Assembly: GCF_031456545.1 (NCBI RefSeq)
Contig: NZ_JAVDUV010000001.1
Location: forward strand, 868,001 to 932,000
Length of the DNA: 64,000 nucleotides
Direction of reading: 5' to 3'
Origin: Agromyces sp. 3263
GTDB taxonomy: Bacteria > Actinomycetota > Actinomycetes > Actinomycetales > Microbacteriaceae
Shown here: positions 39,730-49,000 of the stretch, piece by piece
How the letters are laid out: each line of letters begins with the position of its first letter
Position numbering within the stretch: the first letter of the stretch is position 1
Program-made: the position numbers and the translations under genes
The notes under the pieces: generated by a model
What the model saw: the letters and a program-made list of their open reading frames with translations, nothing else
What the model was told of the DNA's origin: nothing
The model's database searches: none

Positions 39730-41844
39730 TCACTCGCCGACGAAGGTCCGCGTCGACCAGGCCGGCAGTGAGACATCGGTGCCCGTCGGGAGCTGGTCTC
39801 CGGTGACGGGGTCGGTGACGGATGCCGCGAGCGTGACGGCCTGCGGCTCCCATCCCCAGTTGAAGACGAACCAGGCGCGGCGGCCGTCCGGCAGGGCGCC
39901 CGATGCGATGGTCACGGGCCTGCCGCCGGCCGGCGCGAGCTCGGCGAGCTCGCCGGCGATCGGCGACGGCACCGCCCAGCGCACGAGGTCGGCCGCCAGC
40001 GCTGGCGACGGCACCGTGCCGACGACGGTGATGCGCCCCGACCCGTGCCCGTTCGTCGTGACCGCCGGGAAGTCGCCGAAGCGCGGGTGGTCGTAGCGCG
40101 CGAGCGTCTCGGCGCCGTCGGCGATGAGGCCGTCGGCCCAGCGCCGGGCGACCGCGTCGTCGGATGCCGCGAGCGACCCGCTCCCGCTGACCGGCACGTC
40201 GTGGCGCAGGTTGGAGAACTCCTCGTACCGCACGCCCGCCGCCTCGCGCAGCCGCGCCGGGGCGACCTCGACCCGTGCCCGGGCCTCCTCGTCGCCGTAG
40301 CCGGTGCGGATGCCGAGGATGAGGTGCCCGCCTGCGGCGGCGTAGTCGCGCAGCAGGTCGAGATCCGCGTCGGATGCCACGTACAGCGCCGGCGCGACGA
40401 GCACCGGGAACCGGGCGGCGAGCTCCTCAGCGCCGAGGGCGAGCGCCTGCGACACGTGCAGGATGCGCGACTGCGCGCCCGCGTCGATGACGCCGCGATG
40501 GAACGCGTCGACGATGTGCTGGTACGACGTCCGGTCGGGCCGCCCGTCGGCCGTTGCGAGCGGCGGGAAGAACTCGAGCGCGAAGCGGCTGTCGTTCGAC
40601 CAGAGGATCGCGACGTCGGCGTCGGGTTCGTAGCCGTCGAGCGCCGTGCCGATCGCCTGCAGGTCGGCGCCGACCTCGGCGAGCTCGCGGTAGACCCGGC
40701 CGGGTTCGAGGCTGTGCGGCAGCACGCCGCCCCAGTAGGTCTCGGTGCCGTAGGGCAGGGTGTGCCAGTGCCAGTACTCGATCATCGACGCGCCCCGCGA
40801 GATGAACGCGAAGGCGGCCTGCTTCAGCTGGCCCGGGTAGGGCGGCAGGTTGAAGTCCGATCCGCCGATCGACTGGGCGTCGGTCTCGGTCACGAGGAAC
40901 CGCGCCTGTTTCGACGAGTACATGCGGTCGGCTTGGCGCAGCATCGCGGCGACTCCCGACGTGGTCCACGGCGTGACGGGGTCGAGGTCGAGCGTGGCGT
41001 CGAGGTGGTCCTGCATGGCGTAGTAGGGGTTGCCCGCGGTGACGTCGAGCGCCTCCACGAGCTGCTCGTCGGCGAGGGCCGGACGCGGGTAGGCGATGCA
41101 GGTGGTCACGAACTGGCCGGGCTGCGCGTACTCGCGCACGATGCCCGCCTGCCAGGCGATGAACTCGGTCGTGAGGTCGGCCTGGTAGCGCCGCCACGCG
41201 AGGTCGTACTGGGGCAGGGTGTTGCCGTCGGGGGTCCACAGGTCGGACCAGTCCGACAGCCGGTGCGACCAGTAGGTGAGGCCCCACTCGCGGTTGAGCG
41301 TCTCGACCTCGCCGTACTGCGCCTTCAGCCGGCGCACGAACCGCTGGAAGGAGCCGCGATTGTGGAAGAGCTCCATGCCGGGTTCGTTGTCGAGCTGATA
41401 GCCGATGACGGCGGGGTGGTCGGCGTAGCGGGCGACAACCGCGCGGATGACCCGCTCGGCGTGGAACAGGAACGCCGGGTGCGAGTAGTCGACCTCCTGG
41501 CGGGCGCCCCACGGCACCCGCTCTCCCGTGCGGCGCTCGGCGGCGATCTCGGGATAGGCGGTCTGCAGCCACGGCGGCACCGCGTAGGTGGGCGTGCCGA
41601 GGATGACCCGGATGCCGCGGGCATGCGCGCCGTCGAGGACGGGCTGCAGCCAGTCGAGGTCGAACTCGCCGTCGCGCGGCTCCCACGTCGACCACACGGA
41701 CTCGCCGACCCGGATGACCGTGAAGCCGGCATCGCTCATCAGCTCGAGGTCGAGCTCGGTGCGCTCGTCGCGGTGGTACTCGGCGTAGTACGCGGCACCG
41801 AAGAGGACTCCGCTGGGCAGGTGGGCGGGGTTCGAGTGATCCAT
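39730..41844 (-). CDS. GH42 beta-galactosidase (first gene of operon)
   Basis: 704 residues from ATG 41844; the longer frame runs through the LacI operators and is not used. GH42 features: FGAAYYAEYHRDERTELDLE, ETVWS-like VGESVWSTWEPRDG, acid/base E154 in YQLDNEPGMELF, nucleophile E320 in FLVTETDAQSIGG, and EYWHWHTLPYGTETYWGG. Sequence differs strongly from the second GH42 at the other end of the operon, so substrate preference (e.g. linkage type or oligosaccharide length) probably differs. No signal peptide; acts on imported sugar. GGAG lies about 10 bases before the ATG. Confidence 0.92.
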   Translation of the reverse strand: MDHSNPAHLPSGVLFGAAYYAEYHRDERTELDLELMSDAGFTVIRVGESVWSTWEPRDGEFDLDWLQPVLDGAHARGIRVILGTPTYAVPPWLQTAYPEIAAERRTGERVPWGARQEVDYSHPAFLFHAERVIRAVVARYADHPAVIGYQLDNEPGMELFHNRGSFQRFVRRLKAQYGEVETLNREWGLTYWSHRLSDWSDLWTPDGNTLPQYDLAWRRYQADLTTEFIAWQAGIVREYAQPGQFVTTCIAYPRPALADEQLVEALDVTAGNPYYAMQDHLDATLDLDPVTPWTTSGVAAMLRQADRMYSSKQARFLVTETDAQSIGGSDFNLPPYPGQLKQAAFAFISRGASMIEYWHWHTLPYGTETYWGGVLPHSLEPGRVYRELAEVGADLQAIGTALDGYEPDADVAILWSNDSRFALEFFPPLATADGRPDRTSYQHIVDAFHRGVIDAGAQSRILHVSQALALGAEELAARFPVLVAPALYVASDADLDLLRDYAAAGGHLILGIRTGYGDEEARARVEVAPARLREAAGVRYEEFSNLRHDVPVSGSGSLAASDDAVARRWADGLIADGAETLARYDHPRFGDFPAVTTNGHGSGRITVVGTVPSPALAADLVRWAVPSPIAGELAELAPAGGRPVTIASGALPDGRRAWFVFNWGWEPQAVTLAASVTDPVTGDQLPTGTDVSLPAWSTRTFVGE

Positions 41845-41890
41845 CGAGTCGTACTCCGTTGTCGGCCGAGCAGGGTGGGTGAGTGTCGAG

Positions 41891-41906
41891 ATGTTTTCGA
41901 CAACAT
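41891..41906. promoter_or_regulatory. LacI-type operator 1
   Basis: ATGTTTTCGACAACAT: inverted ATGTT/AACAT with a central CG, the classical LacI-family shape, 47 bases before the GH42 start. Confidence 0.8.
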
Positions 41907-41921
41907 CATGTCGAGACCAGA

Positions 41922-41937
41922 ATGTTGCCGATAACAT
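41922..41937. promoter_or_regulatory. LacI-type operator 2
   Basis: ATGTTGCCGATAACAT: same half-sites and 6-base spacer with central CG as operator 1, exactly 31 bp away (three helical turns), favouring cooperative binding. Confidence 0.8.
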
Positions 41938-42013
41938 CGGATGTCAAGAGCACATCTGGAATTCGTTGGATCGGAGCATCGTGGGAGCGCGACCACCCGA
42001 GAGGAGCCCGCAC

Positions 42014-43030
42014 GTGGAGCCCAGCGGCAGGCCGGCGACCATCTACGACGTCGCCCAGGCGGCCGGCGTCTCGCACCAGACCGTCAGCCGGTTCCTCAAG
42101 GGGTTCACCGGCATCCGGCCCGAGACCCGGCAGCGCGTCGAGCGCGCCCTGGACGAGCTCGGCTACCGGCCCAACCTCACTGCGCGAAGCCTCAAGTCGG
42201 GCCGCTCCCACCGCATCGGCGCGCTCACGCACGAGGTGTCGCACGTCGGCCCGAGCCGCATCGCGCAGGGCGCGAGCGTCGCCGCCCGGGAGGCGGGATA
42301 CGTGCTCGACCTGGTGTCGCTCGACGTGGAGGACCCTCGCGCGATCGAGGAGTCGCTCGAGCTCATGGCGCAGTTCGACCTCGCCGGCGTCCTCGCCCTC
42401 TCTTCCACCGACGCGATGACGCGGGCGTTCGAGGCCACGCGGTTCCGTGTGCCCGTGCTCATCGCGGTCGCCTCCGACGACGACGGACGCCGCACCGATC
42501 CCGCCGCGGTGCACCTGCATGAACTCGTGGGCCACCTCGCAGGCCTGGGGCACCGCCGCCTCGTGCACATCGCCGGGCCCGCGGAGTGGCCCGCCTCGCG
42601 GCTGCGCCTCCGCGCGTACGATGACGCGGTGCGCGACCTGGGCCTGGCTTCGGTGGGGGTGCTGTCGGGCGACTGGTCGGCCCGCTCGGGCTACGACGCG
42701 ATCATGGCCCTGCCGGAGCTGCCCGAGGCCACCGCCTACCTGGCCGCCAACGACCAGACGGCGCTCGGCGCGATGCTCGCGCTCAAGGAGCGCGGCCTCC
42801 GTATCCCCGACGACGTCAGCGTCGTCGGCATCGACGACGTCGCCGATGCCGCGTTCTTCGACCCGCCGCTCACGACCCTCCACCTCGAGTTCGAGGCGCA
42901 GGGCCGGGCCTCGGTGCTGCAGCTCATCGGGAGCATCGAGGGCGTCGATGGCTCACGGCCCGACCTCCCGACGCCGCACCTGGTCGTGCGAGGGTCGTCA
43001 GGGCCGGCGCCGGCGTCCACGCGGCCCTGA
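42014..43030 (+). CDS. LacI-family repressor of the galactoside operon
   Basis: 338 residues from GTG 42014, with GAGAGGAG 8 bases upstream; the open frame before it crosses the operators. DNA-binding domain: ATIYDVAQAAGVSHQTVSRF and hinge GYRPNLTARSLKSGRS. Periplasmic-binding-like core with VSLDVEDPRAIEESLELMAQ, GVLALSSTDAM, LVHIAGPAEWPASRLRLRAY, ATAYLAANDQTALGAMLALK, SVVGIDDVADAAFFDPPLTT. Divergent from the GH42-ABC-GH42 operon, with two operators in the shared region. The inducer is probably galactose, a galactoside or an isomer such as allolactose. Confidence 0.93.
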   Translation: MEPSGRPATIYDVAQAAGVSHQTVSRFLKGFTGIRPETRQRVERALDELGYRPNLTARSLKSGRSHRIGALTHEVSHVGPSRIAQGASVAAREAGYVLDLVSLDVEDPRAIEESLELMAQFDLAGVLALSSTDAMTRAFEATRFRVPVLIAVASDDDGRRTDPAAVHLHELVGHLAGLGHRRLVHIAGPAEWPASRLRLRAYDDAVRDLGLASVGVLSGDWSARSGYDAIMALPELPEATAYLAANDQTALGAMLALKERGLRIPDDVSVVGIDDVADAAFFDPPLTTLHLEFEAQGRASVLQLIGSIEGVDGSRPDLPTPHLVVRGSSGPAPASTRP

Positions 43031-43092
43031 GCCCGCGGCATCCGACTCACCGACAGCCGCCGGCCGCCGGCCCTCCCGCCTCGCGTGCTCCA

Positions 43093-44184
43093 TCACGGCT
43101 GCGTCGTGTGCGCGGCGAGGAAGGCGAGCGTCTCGGCGAGCGCCACCTGCGCCTCCTCGAAGTCGAGGTGGAACTGGTACTCGTGCGGCAGCGCCGGCTG
43201 GTGGTCGGCCGCCCAGAACAGCTCCGTCGTCTCCACGCCGGCGTCGGCGAGCGCGTCGCTCATCGGCACGGATTGGATCCAGGTGAGCGCGTCGCCGTTG
43301 CCGCCGCTGATGAAGGTGGGCGGGAAGTCGTCGGTGACGAACTCGATGGTCGACATGGTGGTGCCGGCATAGCTGCTCGACCAGTCCTTCGTGCCGGTGT
43401 ACGCCCAGAGCGCCACCTTGAACCCCCACTGGCCGATGCCGTTCAGCTCCGCCATCGCCCGCAGGTCGTAGACGCCGCAGTTCAGGATGGCGCCCACGAG
43501 CTGATCAGGTTCGAGGGCGGGGTCGAGGCCGAGCAGGTGCGCGTACTTGTCGTTCGTGGTGAGCACCGCCAGCTGGCTGGCGAGCTGCGCCCCTGCGGAG
43601 TCGCCGGCGAGCACGAGCTGGTCGGGGTCGACACCGAGCTCCTCGGCGTGCTCGACGACGTAGGCGAGGGAGTCGTTGAGCTCCTGCAGGGCGGTGGGAT
43701 AGGTCGCCTCGGGCGCGATCGTGTAGTCCAGCCCGATCGTCGTGTAGCCGTGGCTCGCGAGGATCCGCAGGTACGGGTCGACGTTCTCCTTCGCCCCTGA
43801 GATCCAGGCGCCGCCGTGCACCCAGACAACGGTCGGGTGCGGCCCCGGGGCATCCGTCGGCGTGAAGACGTCGAGCAGGGTGTCGGCGCCGCCGGGGTCG
43901 CCCGCGCCATCCGTGGGCACGTCGAGCCGCGCGTCCACACCGGTCTCGGGTACGAACGGCTCCATCTCGGCCACCGTGTCGGCAGCACCGCGCTCGAAGA
44001 CGGCCCGGATCGCGAGCGACGCGGGCCACGGCGTGCTCGAGAGTACGAGCGAGACCGCGACGACGACGAACGCCGCGATCAGCGCGGCGAGCGTCCACCT
44101 GCGAGCCCTCGCCGAGAGCCCGGGTCGGCGGTCGAGCAGCGGGTCGGATGCCGCGGCGCGCGGGTTTCGGCGATCGGTGGTCAC
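43093..44184 (-). CDS. Membrane-anchored alpha/beta hydrolase (BD-FAE/HSL-like)
   Basis: 363 residues from GTG 44184. One N-terminal membrane helix (about 31-50, TLAALIAAFVVVAVSLVL) suggests an anchored protein with an outside catalytic domain. Oxyanion motif HGGAW at 123-127, nucleophile S196 in LAGDSAGAQ, later FISGGNGDALT (acid) and AADHQPALPHEYQF (His). Esterases of this group act on acyl or acetyl esters, possibly on carbohydrates. Converges on the LacI gene. Confidence 0.87.
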   Translation of the reverse strand: MTTDRRNPRAAASDPLLDRRPGLSARARRWTLAALIAAFVVVAVSLVLSSTPWPASLAIRAVFERGAADTVAEMEPFVPETGVDARLDVPTDGAGDPGGADTLLDVFTPTDAPGPHPTVVWVHGGAWISGAKENVDPYLRILASHGYTTIGLDYTIAPEATYPTALQELNDSLAYVVEHAEELGVDPDQLVLAGDSAGAQLASQLAVLTTNDKYAHLLGLDPALEPDQLVGAILNCGVYDLRAMAELNGIGQWGFKVALWAYTGTKDWSSSYAGTTMSTIEFVTDDFPPTFISGGNGDALTWIQSVPMSDALADAGVETTELFWAADHQPALPHEYQFHLDFEEAQVALAETLAFLAAHTTQP

Positions 44185-44249
44185 GCCTCATCGTTGCAGC
44201 GTCCCGTGCCCGTCGGGACGGGACGCGCCGCCGCGGCATCCGTCGCCCG

Positions 44250-45044
44250 TCAGTCGACGAGCGCCCCGGCCGTCACGTTCACGATCACGCCGGTCATCGA
44301 GCGGGCCCGGTCGGATGCCACGAACGCGAAGTACTCGCCGACCTCGTCGAGCGTCGGCAGGCGCCCGAGGAGCGTGGTGCTCGCGAGGGCCGCGAACCAC
44401 TCGTCGCGGGTGATCCCGCCCGCGTCGGCCATGCGGCCGAACATCTCCCCCGTGTACGAGCGGTCGTACGCGTCGGCCATCGCGTGCGGCCGCACGCACA
44501 CGACGCGCACGCCGGCCGGGCCGAGCTCGCCGGCCAGGGCCCGCGAGAACCCCTCGAGGCCGGCGCTCTGCGCGGCGTTGCCGATCAGGCCGTTGCCCGT
44601 CAGCCGGGCGCCCGGCGTGGAGACCGTGAGGATCACGCCGCTCCCCTGCCGCACCATGTGGCGGGCCGCCGCCTTCGCGGTCACGAAGTTGGTGCGCAGG
44701 TACCCCGTCACGGGGTGCAGGTAGGCGTCGAGGCTCGTGTCGGCGATGGGCAGGCCCTGCACGTGGTCGAAGCCGACCGTGTTCAGGGCGATGTCGATGC
44801 GGCCCGCGGCATCCGCCACCTCATCGGCATGCCGGTCGACGGCGTCCTGGTCCATGGCGTCGACCACGGCGATGTCGACGGATGCCCCCTCGGCACGTGC
44901 CGCGGATGCCGCCGCCTCGAGCCGCGGCAGGCTCCGCCCGGCGAGGAACAGCCTCGCGCCCTCCCGGGCGAAGGCCTTCGCCGTCGCCGCGCCGATCGAT
45001 CCGCCACCGCCGTGGATCACGGCCACCTTGTCCTCGAGCAGCAT
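44250..45044 (-). CDS. SDR-fold oxidoreductase lacking the catalytic Tyr-x3-Lys
   Basis: 264 residues. Rossmann loop is GGGGSIGAATAKAFA (11-25) and NTVG (88-91) matches the SDR NAG motif. Ser142 stands in LTVSTPGARLTGNG, but no Tyr or Lys follows at the usual +13/+17: the stretch reads GNGLIGNAAQSAGLEGF. The active pair is therefore missing, although the fold and the C-terminal NVTAGALVD are intact. Start ATG 45044 overlaps the SRPBCC stop (TGATG); GTG 45047 is an alternative. Last gene of the ArsR-SRPBCC-SDR operon. Confidence 0.85.
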   Translation of the reverse strand: MLLEDKVAVIHGGGGSIGAATAKAFAREGARLFLAGRSLPRLEAAASAARAEGASVDIAVVDAMDQDAVDRHADEVADAAGRIDIALNTVGFDHVQGLPIADTSLDAYLHPVTGYLRTNFVTAKAAARHMVRQGSGVILTVSTPGARLTGNGLIGNAAQSAGLEGFSRALAGELGPAGVRVVCVRPHAMADAYDRSYTGEMFGRMADAGGITRDEWFAALASTTLLGRLPTLDEVGEYFAFVASDRARSMTGVIVNVTAGALVD

Positions 45045-45478
45045 CACGCCGCCTCCTCTGCTTCCATGGTCTGTTCGTACCGGCCGAGGATCTCGGTCCA
45101 GCCGGCTTCGTGCTTGGCCGCCGCCTCGGCGTCGGTCAGCCTCGTGTGGTGCACCTGCACGACGGTCGCCTCGCCGTCGGGCTCGAACGTCACGTGCACG
45201 ACCGAGTCGACGTGGTGCGTGTGCTCGGATCGCCAGGTGAACTCGAGCTTCCGGGGTCGGTCGATCAACCGGTAGACGCCTGAGTGCGTGATGGTGCCGA
45301 AGCGGTCGCGCATCGTGATCGAGAACGCGCCGCCCTCGCGCGGGTCGGCGACGACGACCGATGGCTCGCCGGTGTCGTCGCGGCGCATCCACACCGCGAG
45401 GCTCGCGGGGTCGAGCCAGGCGTCGAAGAGCCGGTCGGCGGATGCCGCGATGCGGCGTCGTACGGTCACGGCCGTCAT
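45044..45478 (-). CDS. SRPBCC (AHSA1-like) protein
   Basis: 144 residues. VRRRIAASADRLFDAWLDPA, LAVWMRRDDTGEPSVVVADP, GAFSITMRDRFGTITHSGVY, KLEFTWRSEHT, VVHVTFEPDGEATVVQVHHT and the closing helix AKHEAGWTEILGRYEQTM define the AHSA1-type helix-grip fold. Its ATG overlaps the ArsR stop (ATGA) and its stop overlaps the SDR start, so all three genes are coupled. ArsR/SRPBCC pairs are frequent in actinobacteria but rarely characterised. Confidence 0.87.
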   Translation of the reverse strand: MTAVTVRRRIAASADRLFDAWLDPASLAVWMRRDDTGEPSVVVADPREGGAFSITMRDRFGTITHSGVYRLIDRPRKLEFTWRSEHTHHVDSVVHVTFEPDGEATVVQVHHTRLTDAEAAAKHEAGWTEILGRYEQTMEAEEAA

Positions 45479-45894
45479 CGCGGGCTGCCGTCGTCGGTGG
45501 CGGTGGCGGTGGCGGCGTCGCTGCCGTCGTCGGTGCGGGTGGCGCTGCCGTCGTCGGTGCCGGCGTCGCTGCCCGCGTCGTCCTGCAGCACGAACGCCTC
45601 GAGGGCGGCGAGCCGCTGCTCCCAGAACTCGCGGTAGCGCTGCATCCAGGCGACGGCCTCGGCGAGCCCCTCGCCCCGGAGCGAGAGCACGTGGTCGCGG
45701 CCGCGCACGGTGCGCTGCACCAGCTCGGCACGTTCGAGCACCTTGATGTGCTTGCTCGTCGAGTTGAGCGAGATCGGGAAGGCGCTGGCGACCTCGGTGA
45801 CCCGCGCGTCGGAGACGAGCAGCCGGTCGAGGATCGCCCGCCTCGTCGGGTCGGCCACCGCGCTCAGCACGGCGTCCATCTGATATTCACCCAT
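45475..45894 (-). CDS. ArsR-family autoregulator with repetitive acidic tail
   Basis: 139 residues from ATG 45894 (MGEYQMDAVLSAVADPTRRA). Winged helix: ILDRLLVSDARVTEVASAFP, SLNSTSKHIKVLERAELVQR, GRDHVLSLRGEGLAEAVAW. No metal-binding Cys pair. The last 30 residues are a repeat of TDDGS/SDA units encoded by three CTGCCGTCGTCGGT copies (45485, 45521, 45545). A 24-bp palindrome covers its own start codon, so repression would be direct. First gene of the ArsR-SRPBCC-SDR operon. Confidence 0.88.
   Translation of the reverse strand: MGEYQMDAVLSAVADPTRRAILDRLLVSDARVTEVASAFPISLNSTSKHIKVLERAELVQRTVRGRDHVLSLRGEGLAEAVAWMQRYREFWEQRLAALEAFVLQDDAGSDAGTDDGSATRTDDGSDAATATATDDGSPR
45485..45558 (-). repeat. 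In-frame minisatellite at the ArsR 3' end
   Basis: CTGCCGTCGTCGGT at 45485, 45521 and 45545 (steps of 36 and 24 bases, all multiples of 3), mixed with GGTGGC units. It encodes the TDDGS-type tail and could change length without a frameshift. Confidence 0.7.
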
Positions 45895-45906
45895 ACGGGT
45901 GAATAT
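45883..45906. promoter_or_regulatory. Palindromic ArsR operator over the ArsR start codon
   Basis: ATATTCACCC, 4 bases, GGGTGAATAT: perfect 10-bp arms. The ArsR start codon (45892-45894) lies partly in the arm and partly in the spacer. A dimer bound here would block both transcription and translation start of the operon. Confidence 0.8.
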
Positions 45907-45960
45907 ACGCCCGCGCGCGTCGGACGTCAATCGTTCCGCACGCACCGCCGCCGCCCCATG

Positions 45961-46026
45961 CCGGAATCCCGCTCCCGCGGTGGAATCCCGAGCGGCGGGG
46001 ATTCTCTTGCGGGAACGGGATTCCGG
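45961..46026 (-). terminator. Three-stem hairpin after the subtilase gene
   Basis: CCGGAATCCCG (45961-45971) pairs with CGGGATTCCGG (46016-46026), CCCGC with GCGGG inside, and GAATCCC (45983-45989) with GGGATTC (45998-46004) at the tip. It starts 11 bases past the subtilase stop and ends before the ArsR promoter. Shares the GGATTCTC core with the element at 3548-3605. Confidence 0.7.
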
Positions 46027-46037
46027 CGGACGACGCC

Positions 46038-49000
46038 CTAGGCGCGACCCCCGCGACGACGCCGGATCCCGGATGCCAGCAGCATGCCGCCGAGGACCAC
46101 CACGAGTGCTGCGAGGGCGAGTGCACCCCCCAGTTCCACGCCGGTGTGCGCCAGGTCGGAGCCGCCGCCGGCTGCGGGCGTCGAGGGCGATCCCGGCGCT
46201 CCGCCGGCCGAGCCGTCGTCGTCGCCCGGACCCGTCGGCCCACCCGGCTCCTCATCCTCGACCGGAGCCAGCTGCGTCAGGGACACCGGCGTCGTGAAGA
46301 TCACGCGGTGCGCCGAGATGTGGATGTCTGGCGTGAGCACCTCGTACTTCGCGCGCACCCAGAATGCGGCATCCTCCTCGACCTGGATGGTTCGCGACTC
46401 GACAGGCCCGGGCTCGAGCACCTGGTCGTGCGGCACCTGCTCCCAGTGGAACCTCCCCTGGTAGATGTCCCAGCCGTAGCCCACCGAGAAGTCGAACCCG
46501 CGGCTGTACGCCGGATACCGGTTGCTGAACGTCAGCGTGATCGGCGTCTCCGCGGTCTCTGCGGCTTCTGCGGCCTCGGCCGCGTGAGGGGCCCGCGCCG
46601 ACGAGGCATCCGTCGCCGACATGGTCGCCCAGAAGTCGTTCGAGATCTTCGGCTCGCTGGCGCACCGTTCCGACCCGTGGTTCGCGTACGCGCCGAGCAC
46701 CTCGCCGTCGAGCAGGAACTCGACGCCCGTCATGGCGGTCAGGTCGTACGTGCCGGTGATGACCGGCTTGTCGATCCAGACCGTGGCGAAGACGAGCGGA
46801 CCGTTGCACATCTTGTAGCGCATCGTCGCCTGGGTGATGTCGCCCGTCGAGTTCTCGTACACGAGGTCCATCGCGTTCTCGTTCTCGGGATTCTGGGTCA
46901 TGGTCACCGCGGACGGGGCGGTCTCGGCGATCGTGAAGGCGTACTCGCGCTGCTGGGTCAGCGAGCCGTCACCCGCGATCGCCCAGACCCGCGCCGTGTA
47001 GTCGCCGGGCACGACCGGCACCGCCGACGACCGGCGGCTGTCGGCGTCGAACATCGGGTCGACCGACAGCTCGAGGGTCTCGTCGAGCGCGATCGCCCCG
47101 CCGTCGCTTTCGATGACGATGCGAACCGGGCCGATGCCGCCGAACGTGATCTCGGCTCCCGCGGTCGCGCTCCCGTCGGCACCGTAGTCGGCGAAGTCCC
47201 ACAGGTCGTAGATGACGAGGCTCGCGACGTGCAGTTCCGCCTCCGCGTGACCCCGGTCGGACTCGATCCGCACGACATGCGAGCCCTCGGCGGCATCCGC
47301 CGGCACGTTCAGGTATCGGGCCACCTCGCCGCCGTTCCCGGCACGGCCGACTGCCACGGGCTCGCCGTCGAGCGAGATCGAGTACTCCGCTGCCGGTGCG
47401 AGCCCGACCGCCTCGACGCTGAACCCCTTGCCGGGCCGCACCCACTCGGGCGCCACGGTGACGGCGAGGTCTTCGTCGCCCACCGTCGGCTCGCCGGGCG
47501 TCGAGACGACGAGGTTCGTCACGCGATTGGTGTCACCGAAGTGGACCCGGCCGAGATACCGCGATCCGGGGGCGAGCCCCGACCACGACACGTCGACGGA
47601 TGCCGCTTCACCGAGCTTCATCGGCAACACGGCGGGATCCGCGGTGAGGTCGCCGACGTTCGCGTCGCCACCGAGGAAGTAGCTCGTCAGCTCGTAGTCG
47701 AGGTCGCCCTCGCCGGCGAAGAAGTCGACCTCCAGGACGTAGCGACCGCTCGAGGCCAGCGGCACGACGATCTGCTCGTCGGCCTTCGGCGTCGTGGCCT
47801 CGCGACTGAGCCAGCTGCTGCCGTACGGGTCGAGCTGGTAGAGGCGCAGGTCGAGGTCGGCGGCATCATCGGCCGCATCGAGGTCGAACCGCGCGGAGGT
47901 CGTGCCCTCGGGGATCATGATTACCTGGCGGTCGCGCGCGCCGCCCTCGGTGCCACGGCCTCGCAGGACGTGGCCCTGGACGAGGCCGTCGACCGCGATC
48001 GGGACGTCGAGCGTGTCGCCGGCCGAGACCGGGATCTCCAGCGAACCGTCGGTCCCTGCTCCGGCGGCCTCGGCGGGAACGCTGAGGACGACCGGCCGCA
48101 CGGCGAGCGGCGTCGTGACGGTGCCGTCGGCCCCGACCCAGCGCAGCGTGCCGGTGGTGAAGGCGTCGAGGGGGGCATCCGTCCGCCGGAACGTCACGGT
48201 GTACGACACCGCCTCGCCCGCCGCTGCGAAGTCGAGCACCGACGGCGAAACGGTGACCTCGACCCCCGGCATGTCCACCGGCTGCGCCTCGTAGTGCCCG
48301 GGCGCGGTCGCCGTGACCGTGCGGGTCACCGTCTCGACGCCGGCAAGGGCGCCGACGGAGATCGACGCGAGGTTGAGGTTCGAGGGATCGACGGGTTCCA
48401 CGCCCACATCCACGAGCCCGAGGCCCTGGACGTATCCGTACCAGTCATCGACGTCGTTGAGGTAGAGGAATCCGGGTTCGAAGTACCGCCCGGGGTCGAC
48501 GTGGCCGGCGCCCTGGAGGAACGGGTCGTCGACCGGCTGGCCTGCGCGGTCGACGGTGTCGTACGCGGTCGTCATGAGGGCCGACTTCACCTCCGCGGGC
48601 GACGCGTTCGGCCGTTCACCGAGATACAGCGCCGCGAGCCCGGCGACGTGCGGCGAGGCCATCGACGTGCCCGACAGGAGCTGGAAGCGGGGAGCCTCGC
48701 CCTCGGCGTTCGCCGCATCCGCGAGGATCGCGACGCCGGGCGCCGCGAGGTCGGGCTTCAGCACGTCGCCGCCGTCGGCGAGGATGGGCCCGCGCGACGA
48801 GAAGCCCGCGACCTGCGGCGCCGGGGCGGAGGGCCCGCCGGTCGTGTTGCCGTCCTCGAGGGTCACGGTCGCCCCAGCCGTCGCGGCATAGCCGCTGACC
48901 GCGTCGTAGGCCTCCGCGTCGAGGTGCACCGTCGGAACCGAGTGGGTGTCGAGGTCGATCGAGTTGGGCCCGGGGTTCACGAGCACCATGCCGATGCCCC

